From: DATBJJ01 sp036556425
GTDB lineage: Bacteria > Acidobacteriota > Vicinamibacteria > Vicinamibacterales > 2-12-FULL-66-21
DNA length: 64,000 nucleotides
Assembly (NCBI GenBank): GCA_036556425.1
Contig: DATBJJ010000103.1
Span: 62,001-126,000, forward strand
Direction of reading: 5' to 3'
Numbering within the stretch: the first letter of the stretch is position 1; every line of letters starts with the position of its first letter. Below the pieces are notes generated by a model. That model saw nothing but the letters and a program-made list of their open reading frames with translations, was not told the DNA's origin and did not search any database. Both the position numbers and the translations under genes were made by a program. This document shows, piece after piece, positions 1 through 6,296 of the stretch.

Positions 1-987
1 GATGATGGTGACCGCGTTGTTGTTCGATCCGCTCTGCACGACGGGATACGGATACTCGCCGCCGGCGAGGAAGTGCGCTTCCTTGCCGTTGGTCGCGATC
101 AAGTTCGGCTCCGCCAGGCTCTGGAAGAGGCCCTTGTTCTGCAGCGCTTTCACCGCGGCGCCGAGGCCTTCCTTGTGGTTGAACACGAAGAGGTTCAAGA
201 AGTCGCTGAACACGAGGCCGCCCTGATCCGTGTCGAAGTCGGGCGCGGGCACTCCTGGAGGCGCCGTGCGGCCGGACCATTCGCTCTTGTACCCGTGCGC
301 GAAGAAGCTCGCGCCGAGCTCCTGCATCGCGGTGCGGCTCACTTCCGCGAAGCGCACGCGCAGCATCACCTGGTTGGACGCCACGCCTTCCTGCTGCTTC
401 AGCATGTTGACGACGTTGTCCTTCTTCTCGACGTAGCCGGCGGCCACGTCGGCGGCCTTCTCGATGACGTACTTGCTCGAGACGGTGCCGGAGAGAACGA
501 CGTCCTTGCCGCTGCCGAGCGTCGTGATGTCTTCACCGGGGAAGAGCTGCTTGAGGTGCGAGACGAGCGCGCTCAGATCGCGGCGGACCTTCACTTCGAA
601 GGTCTTGATCGAGCCTTCCTTGTCCCACACGAAGAGCGAGATCGTGCCCGGCTCCTTGCCGTGAATCAGGAGCTGCGTCGGGCCGGTGACCATCGCGTCG
701 GCGATCTTCTCGACGCTCAGCGACACGCGCGCGATCGGCGTCCCGACGTTCAGCACGGTCGAGCGGCCGACCATCAGATCGATCTCCGATCCGCTGATCG
801 CATCGCGCACCGGGCTGGCCGCCGTGGTCGACGGCGTCGTCGGATTGAAGGCCTGAGGCTGCTGGGCCTGAGGCGCGGCAACCAGGATGACGATGATGAA
901 TACGACCAGCGCCGCAAAGAAAGCGGCCGGTCCGCGGCCTTTCTTTGGCCGCGATCGCCAGAACTGCGTTGTCGGTGCCGCGATCAT
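1..987 (-). CDS. cpaC: CpaC/RcpA-type Flp pilus secretin, N-terminal part (cut by window edge)
   Basis: Outer-membrane secretin of the Tad/Flp pilus; the product would form the channel through which Flp pili exit. Translating the minus strand from ATG at 987 gives 329 residues open to the left edge. An N-terminal hydrophobic segment (about residues 21-43) is followed by a BON-like pilus/secretin N-terminal domain (GRSTVLNVG, IHGKEPGTISLFVWD, VLSGTVSS) and then the start of the secretin core (VMLRVRFAEVSRTAMQELG, FQSLAEPNLIATNGKEAHFLAGGEYPYP). These are hallmarks of the CpaC branch. The start is supported by GGAGGATCT about 8 bases upstream. It lies 53 bp downstream of cpaB on the same strand, the usual cpaB-cpaC order. 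The C-terminal half is outside the window. Confidence 0.9.
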   Translation of the reverse strand, partial: MIAAPTTQFWRSRPKKGRGPAAFFAALVVFIIVILVAAPQAQQPQAFNPTTPSTTAASPVRDAISGSEIDLMVGRSTVLNVGTPIARVSLSVEKIADAMVTGPTQLLIHGKEPGTISLFVWDKEGSIKTFEVKVRRDLSALVSHLKQLFPGEDITTLGSGKDVVLSGTVSSKYVIEKAADVAAGYVEKKDNVVNMLKQQEGVASNQVMLRVRFAEVSRTAMQELGASFFAHGYKSEWSGRTAPPGVPAPDFDTDQGGLVFSDFLNLFVFNHKEGLGAAVKALQNKGLFQSLAEPNLIATNGKEAHFLAGGEYPYPVVQSGSNNNAVTII

Positions 988-1040
988 GTCTAGATCCTCC
1001 GATTCGGGAGCCTGAGTAAGAATCCGTTCGCTCTAATCAG

Positions 1041-1889
1041 CTATCTGACGACCTGCTGTTCGCGCTTGTCGCCCTTGATCACTTCCACGGTCGGGGGCGC
1101 CGACACCGGCACCGTCGCGACCGTCACCGCCTGGCCCGGCTTCGCCTTCGCGACGACCTGCACGGGGGCCATCTGCTTCGTGGCGCCGAGCAGCACCGCC
1201 GGCTTGATGCCGGGTGTCGCGGGCGCCGACTGATCGAGCGGATTGCGGAGCGCGAGCTGAATCTTTCCTTCGGTGCTGGCGAGCGCGAGGCGCTCGGCCT
1301 GCTCGGGCGTCACGGCCAGCGTCACGACGGTGACCTGCACGGCCTTGCCGTCCTTCTGGTCCTGCTCGATGCGCGTGCCCGCGGTCAGCGTGAGCACGTT
1401 CGCGAGCACGACCTTCGACGTCGTGTCAGTCGCCTGATTGGTCGGGCTCGCCGTCGCGATCACGTCGACGTGCGTGCCGGGCAGGACGTAGCCGGCGACG
1501 CCGATGACCTCGTTGACGCGCACCGAGACGGCGCGCATGCCATCGGGAATGACCGGCGGAAGGCCCGCGCCTGCTTCCTTCGATGCGAGCTTCGGCGGCA
1601 GAATCGGTTCGCCCTTGACCACGGACACGATCAATCCGCGTCCGACGATCTCCTGCGCCTGCGCGAAGGAACCCTCCGGTGCTTGGCCGGCCGGGAAGTT
1701 CAGCACTTTGAGATCCTCGGCCTTGAGCTCGGCGCCGATGGACAGGTCGGCGGCGGCGACGACGACGGGCTGCGTCGGCGTGGCGACCGTCTTCACCGGC
1801 TGGTTCTGCATCATGTTGTACGTGCCGTACGCGAGTCCGCCTCCGGCGAGGACGGCGATGGCGAGCACGGCGAAGATTCGGTTGCGCAT
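1041..1889 (-). CDS. cpaB: Flp pilus assembly protein CpaB/RcpC
   Basis: Periplasmic assembly factor of the Tad pilus that works with the CpaC secretin. The 282-residue product has an N-terminal membrane anchor (residues 4-23), a SAF-like domain (VVVAAADLSIGAELKAEDL onward, residues 43-100) and the CpaB core (GMRAVSVRVNEVIGVAGYVLPGTHVDVI, about 117-145), followed by VTLAVTPEQAERLALAS. That order is diagnostic of the family. The tail after residue 215 is low-complexity and Ala/Val/Pro-rich. An AGGG sequence sits 7 bases before the ATG. It lies between tadE and cpaC. The tadE-cpaB gap carries two 19-bp tandem repeats (1909-1946). Confidence 0.92.
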   Translation of the reverse strand: MRNRIFAVLAIAVLAGGGLAYGTYNMMQNQPVKTVATPTQPVVVAAADLSIGAELKAEDLKVLNFPAGQAPEGSFAQAQEIVGRGLIVSVVKGEPILPPKLASKEAGAGLPPVIPDGMRAVSVRVNEVIGVAGYVLPGTHVDVIATASPTNQATDTTSKVVLANVLTLTAGTRIEQDQKDGKAVQVTVVTLAVTPEQAERLALASTEGKIQLALRNPLDQSAPATPGIKPAVLLGATKQMAPVQVVAKAKPGQAVTVATVPVSAPPTVEVIKGDKREQQVVR

Positions 1890-1908
1890 TGGCGATCCCT
1901 TCGTTTCC

Positions 1909-1946
1909 GATCCGCGCGATCCGCGTTGATCCGCGCGATCCGCGTC
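1909..1946. repeat. Two tandem 19-bp units of a dispersed intergenic repeat
   Basis: Two adjacent copies, 1909-1927 (GATCCGCGCGATCCGCGTT) and 1928-1946, differ only in the last base and end in the tadE stop codon. Each unit is itself a near-duplication of ATCCGCG. A copy with one mismatch occurs at 41571-41589 and inverted relatives at 41442-41473, so this is a dispersed element and not a local slip. Confidence 0.75.
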
Positions 1947-2386
1947 TAGCTTTCGTTCCGCATGATGGCGACCGCCGACAGCGTCAGCGGCGCGCCCGTG
2001 GAATCCGGCGCCACGAGATGTGCGGCCGGGTTGAGCACGATGAATTCGAACGGATAATTAATCGTCACTTGCGTACCAGTCGATGTGCCCACCGCGACGC
2101 TCCGGTTCAACCTCACCGGCGCGGTCGAGGCGTTCGGCAGATGCCCCGCGGTCATGTAGCGGCGAACCGCCGATTCGACCTGCGCGTCGGTGGAGCCTGC
2201 GACGACGGCGACTTTCGCGCCCTCGCGCGCGGCTCGCGTCAACACCTGCCAGGTCTGATACGCGCGACCGAACTCGAAGATGCCGACCGCGATGAGCAGG
2301 ATGAGCGGGACGCTGATCGCGATCTCGATCGGCGCGACGCCGCGTGCCTTGTTGACCGACTTCAGAACGTCACCCGGTCTGATCAT
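1946..2386 (-). CDS. tadE: TadE-like pilus assembly pseudopilin
   Basis: TadE-family minor pseudopilin of the Flp pilus. The 146-residue product begins MIRPGDVLKSVNKARGVAPI and continues EIAISVPLILLIAVGIFEFG, with the conserved Glu just inside a single long hydrophobic helix. It then has RAAREGAKVAVVAG, matching the TadE motif in which an early Arg-Ala-Ala-Arg-Glu-Gly-Ala follows the helix. The reading frame is open 18 codons further up, but AGGACT lies 6 bases before the ATG at 2386, so I start there. It sits 63 bp after cpaA and 56 bp before cpaB, in an apparent pilus operon. Confidence 0.88.
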   Translation of the reverse strand: MIRPGDVLKSVNKARGVAPIEIAISVPLILLIAVGIFEFGRAYQTWQVLTRAAREGAKVAVVAGSTDAQVESAVRRYMTAGHLPNASTAPVRLNRSVAVGTSTGTQVTINYPFEFIVLNPAAHLVAPDSTGAPLTLSAVAIMRNES

Positions 2387-2449
2387 CGTCAGTCCTGCTG
2401 AACCGCCTGCCGATCCGAACGTGCTGCGATCCGCGTGCACCCGAGCCCG

Positions 2450-2959
2450 TCACCCCAGAAGGACCGCGATGATGCTGCCGATCGCGATCGCGGGTCCGTA
2501 CGCGAATCGGTTCGACGGCGTCGCGGCCTTCAGCTCGCTCCGCGCGTCGGCCGGCGTCGCGATCAATTTCGCCGTGCCCGCGAACGTGACCGCGAGCCGT
2601 CGGCGCCGCATCGCGACGATCACCGCAAGCACCCCACCGGCGATCGCGGTGAACAAAAACGCTTTGATGACGAGCCCCGGTCCGACCAAGCTGCCGATGG
2701 CCGCCATCAGTTTCACGTCGCCCGCGCCCGTGGCGCCGAGAACGTGCCCTGGCAGCATCAGCGCGAGTCCGAGCACGAGCCCGAGCGCTGCGGCTACCAG
2801 GGAAATCCCGCCGAAACCGAACGCCGCCAGTCCGAGGCCGGCGCCCGCCATCGCCGCCGTCACCAGGTTCGGGATGCGGCGAGTCTTGATATCCACGACC
2901 GTTGCGACGAAGACCCCGACGATCAGCACCGCGAACGTTGCGCTAGAAATTGGCTGCAA
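2450..2959 (-). CDS. cpaA: CpaA/TadV-type prepilin peptidase (A24 family)
   Basis: Membrane aspartic protease that cleaves the leader of Flp prepilins. The 169-residue polytopic protein has both catalytic aspartates in their usual settings: D23 in VVDIKTRRIPN and the GxGD motif GAGDVKLMAAIG (about residues 77-88). The apparent start is TTG at 2959, preceded by GGAAG, and it overlaps the end of the upstream pilin gene by 17 bp. A GTG ten codons further in is an alternative. The overlap suggests translational coupling of the peptidase to its substrate. The short form without the N-terminal methylase domain is normal for CpaA/TadV. Confidence 0.9.
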   Translation of the reverse strand: MQPISSATFAVLIVGVFVATVVDIKTRRIPNLVTAAMAGAGLGLAAFGFGGISLVAAALGLVLGLALMLPGHVLGATGAGDVKLMAAIGSLVGPGLVIKAFLFTAIAGGVLAVIVAMRRRRLAVTFAGTAKLIATPADARSELKAATPSNRFAYGPAIAIGSIIAVLLG

Positions 2960-3137
2960 TGGCTTCCCAGAAGAACGTTCGTATCACCGTGCCCAGCGTG
3001 CCGACCGACACCATCGCAACAATCGCAATCAGCGCCATGAGCAGACCGTACTCGAGCAGGTCCTGCCCCGCGTCTTCCATTCGGAAGCGCGCCTTCGCGA
3101 TTCGCTTCAGCGCGTCTACAGCAATTGGCGATTGCAT
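2943..3137 (-). CDS. flp: Flp-family type IVb pilin (second copy)
   Basis: A 64-residue prepilin. The leader ends ...RMEDAG and the mature part begins QDLLEYGLLMALIAIVAM, fitting the Flp rule of cleavage after Gly with Glu-Tyr at +5/+6, then a single hydrophobic helix. It has GGAG 8 bases before the ATG at 3137. It lies 121 bp downstream of the first pilin, behind a hairpin terminator (3205-3238), so it is probably made at lower level. Its end overlaps cpaA. Compared with the first copy its C-terminus is longer and aromatic (TFFWEAIAANF), so it could be a minor or alternative pilin. Confidence 0.93.
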   Translation of the reverse strand: MQSPIAVDALKRIAKARFRMEDAGQDLLEYGLLMALIAIVAMVSVGTLGTVIRTFFWEAIAANF

Positions 3138-3204
3138 GACTTGTGCTCCAACACCTCTTGTCGCGCGGCCCGTCCTGATCGAACCGCCGACGTACCTCCC
3201 CATT

Positions 3205-3238
3205 GGGCAAAAGAGGGCCGGCACTTGCATGCCGGCCC
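3205..3238 (-). terminator. Rho-independent terminator/attenuator between the two pilin genes
   Basis: On the minus strand a perfect 9-bp stem GGGCCGGCA/TGCCGGCCC (3238-3215) with a 6-base loop is followed at once by TCTTTT. It lies 21 bp after the first pilin stop and 67 bp before the second pilin start, in the same transcription direction. It should therefore trim most transcripts to the major pilin, with partial read-through into the rest of the operon. Confidence 0.8.
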
Positions 3239-3258
3239 CACCGAGTCGTCCCAGACGT

Positions 3259-3441
3259 TTACGCCGGGGTCGAGAGCTGCGTCGCGATGTCGTTGAAAAT
3301 GTCCGACACCGTGTTGCCGGCCAAGCCAACCGCCGTGATCGCGACGAGCGCGATCAGCGCGACGAGCAACGCGTACTCGAGCAGGTCCTGACCTTCATCC
3401 TTGCGCGCGAACGACTTCACGTAGTTGATGAGCATCGACAT
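3259..3441 (-). CDS. flp: Flp-family type IVb pilin (first, promoter-proximal copy)
   Basis: Probable major subunit of the Flp/Tad pilus. The 60-residue prepilin has a leader ending KDEG, then mature QDLLEYALLVALIALVAI with the Glu-Tyr pair required for CpaA processing, and a short polar tail. A very strong ribosome site (GGGGGAGGA, 6 bases before ATG), a leader hairpin, a sigma-54 promoter about 100 bases upstream and a terminator right after the gene all point to high, regulated expression of this pilin relative to the genes that follow. Confidence 0.95.
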   Translation of the reverse strand: MSMLINYVKSFARKDEGQDLLEYALLVALIALVAITAVGLAGNTVSDIFNDIATQLSTPA

Positions 3442-3463
3442 GAAATCCTCCCCCGAGGCTTTG

Positions 3464-3481
3464 CACCGCCCTTATGCGGTG
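3464..3481 (-). promoter_or_regulatory. Hairpin in the flp mRNA leader
   Basis: CACCGC and GCGGTG (3464-3469 and 3476-3481) form a 6-bp stem with a 6-base loop in the untranslated leader, just upstream of the ribosome site of the first pilin gene. Its position fits an mRNA-stabilising leader structure; that role is inferred. Confidence 0.5.
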
Positions 3482-3549
3482 CGAACGTGCGGCGGCGCCG
3501 CAGTTGTTAATGAACCGCGGCACTTGCCGCGACATGCGCCAGCGACATC

Positions 3550-3564
3550 GCAACGGATGTGCCA
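3550..3564 (-). promoter_or_regulatory. Sigma-54 (-24/-12) promoter of the flp operon
   Basis: Read on the minus strand the site is TGGCAC-ATCCG-TTGC, exact at the -24 hexamer and the -12 tetramer with the mandatory 5-base spacer (consensus TGGCAC-N5-TTGC). Transcription should start near 3538, giving a leader of about 97 bases before the pilin ATG. Such promoters need an AAA+ enhancer-binding activator; none is encoded in this window. Confidence 0.85.
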
Positions 3565-3824
3565 CGGGAGGCCCTTCCCGCGCGTGTGCGGTCCGCAAGT
3601 CGTTCAGGGGCCGACGATTGAGAGGAGCGTTCGCGCCGACCGCACGGTGCCAATGGCCTCTGCATGTGACAGGGCCTACGTGCAGTTTCGTAAGGAGGCT
3701 CGCGAAATTGGTGAACGTCGAGGCGCGCGCCGCGATCCGCGGCTCGTGCGACCACGCACACCGCGCGCATCTATTTCTTGTAATCGGCGCGACTTACCGC
3801 GTCTTCGATCGACAAAACTGTCGA

Positions 3825-3839
3825 CGGCATACGCATTGC
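3825..3839 (+). promoter_or_regulatory. Candidate sigma-54 promoter facing right
   Basis: CGGCAT-ACGCA-TTGC keeps the GG and GC dinucleotides at the correct spacing but departs from the -24 consensus at two positions. The predicted start near 3851 leaves a 36-base leader to the ATG at 3887. It resembles the element at 61590-61604 (GGCATAC-N3-TTGC). Confidence 0.5.
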
Positions 3840-3886
3840 GACTCCAGCGGACGGACCCAGGCGGGTTCAAGGGTAGGGATCCGACT

Positions 3887-4138
3887 ATGAGGCTACGTCA
3901 ATTTCTCTGGTCGATGGCTGGCTTCGGGCTGGTTGTCGCGGCGGTTGTGTCGGTGGACCAGCGCGTACGCGATCAGTTCGAGCGCTTCCTCTGGGGAGCT
4001 GGCGACTGGGATCGTCGCGCCATGGATCTTGGAAATGCGCTGATGACCGCGCTCCGGTATCAGAGCATCGAGAACGGGCCCCTGCTCGTCTTCGCCGCTG
4101 TCGGCGCCGTGCTGTTCTTGTTCATGGTGAGGACCTAG
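3887..4138 (+). CDS. Small two-helix membrane protein, unknown function
   Basis: I do not recognise this 83-residue protein. It has two hydrophobic segments, about residues 7-24 and 64-81, separated by a charged stretch (VDQRVRDQFERFLWGAGDWD) and an amphipathic segment. It follows a candidate sigma-54 promoter and is 3 bp upstream of the pseudo-receiver gene, so the two are probably cotranscribed. Being divergent from the pilus operon and apparently under the same sigma factor, it may be a pilus accessory protein; that is inference. The ATG at 3887 is the first in the frame before the hydrophobic segment, with only a poor ribosome site (AGGGAT). Confidence 0.7.
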   Translation: MRLRQFLWSMAGFGLVVAAVVSVDQRVRDQFERFLWGAGDWDRRAMDLGNALMTALRYQSIENGPLLVFAAVGAVLFLFMVRT

Positions 4139-4141
4139 TCG

Positions 4142-6295
4142 TTGTCCCTGGTATTCGCGATCGAGCCGGATCTCCGGCAGGCCACCATTCTGAAACGGAT
4201 CGTTCGCGAGCTCGTTGGCGCGGAGCTCGTGCTCGTCGACTCGCGCGATGCCGCGGTCGCCGCGCTCAAAGCGCGCGTGCCCGACGTCCTCCTGCTGACG
4301 ACGCTGCTCTCGCCGCGCGATGAAGAAGAGCTGATCGCGCACCTGCGGACGCTCCAAGGCTCACAGCACATCCAGACGCATACGATTCCACAGCTCGCGG
4401 GCTCCGCCGCCGACTTCGAGCAGAAGAGCGGCAAGGGCCTCTTCGGGAAATTGCTGCGGAAGAAAGAAGTGGATTTCGGACCGGTCGGCGGGTGCGATCC
4501 GGAAACGTTCGCCGAGGAGATCCGCCACTACATCGAACGCGCGAACGAAGCGAAGTCCGAGAGCGCCGCGAACGCGCAGCGCGCCGCGCGGCGCGACTTC
4601 GAGGCGCAGGCGCGAGCGCAGGACGGCGGTTCATCGCCTTCGCACCACACCTCGCACGCGACGCCCGGGTCGGACGACGGCGCGGACGGCGGCGGTTCGG
4701 AGCCAGCGGCGTCATCGGGATCGGCGTGGGCCGATCCGTTCGCATGGCGTCCCACTCCGCAGCCCGGCGAAGCGCCCGCGCAAGCCCGAGGCTCGTCCTC
4801 GTCGCTCATCACGAACGTGCCGCTCGCGCAGGTCGCCGAGGATCAGGAAGCGGAAGCGGAAGCGCGCCGGCGCGAGGACGACGAGCGCCGGCAGCGCGAG
4901 GCGGAAGAAGAGCGTCAGCGCGCCGCGGCCGAAGCCGATGCCGAGCGCCGCCGCAAGGAAAAAGAAAAAGAAAAGGCAGCGGCCGAAGCAGAGCGCCTCC
5001 GAAAGATCGAGGCCGACGCGGAAAAGAAACGTCTCGAGGCCGACGCGAAGAAGAAGCGCGAAGCGGAAGCGGAAGCAAAGCGCAAGAAAGAAGCGGAAGC
5101 CGAAAAGAAGCGCCTCGAGGCGGAGGCGGAGAAGAAGCGGCTCGAGGCCGAGGCGAAGAAGAAGCGCGAAGCGGAAGCCGAGGCGAAGCGCAAGCGGGAC
5201 GCCGAAGCCGAGAAGAAGCGGCTCGAGGCGGAAGCCGAGAAGAAACGCCTCGAAGCCGAGGCCGAGAAAAAGCGCATCGAAGCGGAGAAGAAGCGCCGCG
5301 AAGAAGAAGAGCGGAAGCGACTCGAAGCGGAAGCGGAAAAGAAGCGCCTCGAAGCCGAGGCGGAGCGCCGGCGGCTCGAGGCCGAGGCGAAGCGCCGCCG
5401 CGAAGAGGCGGAAGCCGAATTGAAGCGGCAGCGCGAGGCGGAAGCCGAACGCAAGCGTCTCGAAGCCGAGGCCGAACTGAAGCGCCAGCGCGAAGAAGAG
5501 CGCAAGCGGCTCGAGGCCGAAGCGGAGCGCAAGCGCCAAGAAGCCGAAGCGGAGCGCAGACGGCTCGAAGCGGAAGCCAAGCGCAAGCGCGAAGAGGCCG
5601 AAGCGCGCCGCAGGCGCGAGGAAGAGGAACGCAAGCGGCTCGAGGCCGAAGCGGAGCGCAAGCGGCTCGAAGCGGAGGCGACGCGAAAGCGCCTCGCCGC
5701 CGAAGTCGAACGGAAGCGCCAGGAAGCGGAAGCCAAGCGCAAGCGCGAAGAAGAAGCGGCGGCCGAGCGCCGGCGCCTCGAGGCGGAGGCGGAAGCCGCG
5801 CGTCAGCGCGAAGCCGAGATCAAGCGCGAAGCCGAACGCCAGCGCGAAGCGGAGCGCAAGCGGGAGGCGGAGCGTTTGCGCCTGGCCGTCGAAGCCGAGC
5901 AGGCGCGCAAGCGCGAAGCGGCCGAAGCGGAACGCCGTCGTCAAGAGGAAGCGGCTCGAGAGGAGGAAGCCTCACACGTCGATCGTTTCGCCGAGTTCCG
6001 CGCGGATCACGACGAGCCGACAGGCATCCTGCGCCTGATGCCGCTCAACGGATGGGCGCGGGCCGAGACGAGCCGAAACGGCGATGAGCCGGCCGCCACG
6101 GACGATCTGCAGCACTTGATCGAAGGGCTGCGCATTCCGACGAACGTGGCCGCGATCAGTTATCCCCAAGGCTGCCGCATTCGCCGCGTCCGCGTGCGGG
6201 CGCAAAAGCAGGCCGCGAGCCACGGCGAGAGGCGCAGCCCGCTCATCGTCTCCCGCCGCGCGCTGCGCGACGCGCCGGACGACGCGCGATCGTAA
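4142..6295 (+). CDS. Pseudo-receiver domain fused to a ~370-residue charged single helix
   Basis: A 717-residue protein starting at TTG 4142 with GAGG 9 bases upstream, 3 bp after the preceding stop. Residues 1-100 look like a response-regulator receiver fold (LVFAIEPD at the first strand, PDVLLLTTLLSPRDEEELI at the phosphoacceptor strand), but the phosphorylated Asp is replaced by Thr, so it should not accept phosphate. Residues 100-235 are polar and probably disordered. About 235-605 is almost only Glu, Lys, Arg and Ala, in units such as AEKKRLEAE with a period near nine, typical of ER/K single alpha-helices and TolA-like stalks. The last 110 residues are mixed and unrecognised. The context suggests an envelope or cell-pole scaffold linked to the Tad locus. 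Confidence 0.75.
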   Translation: MSLVFAIEPDLRQATILKRIVRELVGAELVLVDSRDAAVAALKARVPDVLLLTTLLSPRDEEELIAHLRTLQGSQHIQTHTIPQLAGSAADFEQKSGKGLFGKLLRKKEVDFGPVGGCDPETFAEEIRHYIERANEAKSESAANAQRAARRDFEAQARAQDGGSSPSHHTSHATPGSDDGADGGGSEPAASSGSAWADPFAWRPTPQPGEAPAQARGSSSSLITNVPLAQVAEDQEAEAEARRREDDERRQREAEEERQRAAAEADAERRRKEKEKEKAAAEAERLRKIEADAEKKRLEADAKKKREAEAEAKRKKEAEAEKKRLEAEAEKKRLEAEAKKKREAEAEAKRKRDAEAEKKRLEAEAEKKRLEAEAEKKRIEAEKKRREEEERKRLEAEAEKKRLEAEAERRRLEAEAKRRREEAEAELKRQREAEAERKRLEAEAELKRQREEERKRLEAEAERKRQEAEAERRRLEAEAKRKREEAEARRRREEEERKRLEAEAERKRLEAEATRKRLAAEVERKRQEAEAKRKREEEAAAERRRLEAEAEAARQREAEIKREAERQREAERKREAERLRLAVEAEQARKREAAEAERRRQEEAAREEEASHVDRFAEFRADHDEPTGILRLMPLNGWARAETSRNGDEPAATDDLQHLIEGLRIPTNVAAISYPQGCRIRRVRVRAQKQAASHGERRSPLIVSRRALRDAPDDARS

Positions 6296-6296
6296 G

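Larger units (their letters stand above)
3442..3886. other. 445-bp divergent control region between the pilus operon and the 3887 gene
   Basis: No gene is supported here. It holds the minus-strand leader hairpin (3464-3481), a sigma-54 promoter for flp (3550-3564) and a weaker sigma-54-like promoter facing right (3825-3839). The roughly 260 bp between the two promoters is long enough to bind a shared sigma-54 activator. The only inverted repeat I noted there is a short CTGCA/TGCAG pair near 3660-3685, too weak to call. Confidence 0.6.

Noticed and set aside
73..993. A 306-codon plus-strand frame at the left edge
   Set aside because: It is antisense to cpaC, whose minus-strand translation shows a full secretin N-terminus and a good ribosome site.
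1909..1946. Tandem repeats considered as a CRISPR
   Set aside because: Only two adjacent units without spacers and no cas genes in the window.
4712..5944. A 410-codon minus-strand frame opposite the charged helix, rich in Phe and Leu
   Set aside because: It is the complement of Glu/Lys/Arg/Ala repeats and would be a meaningless hydrophobic repeat.
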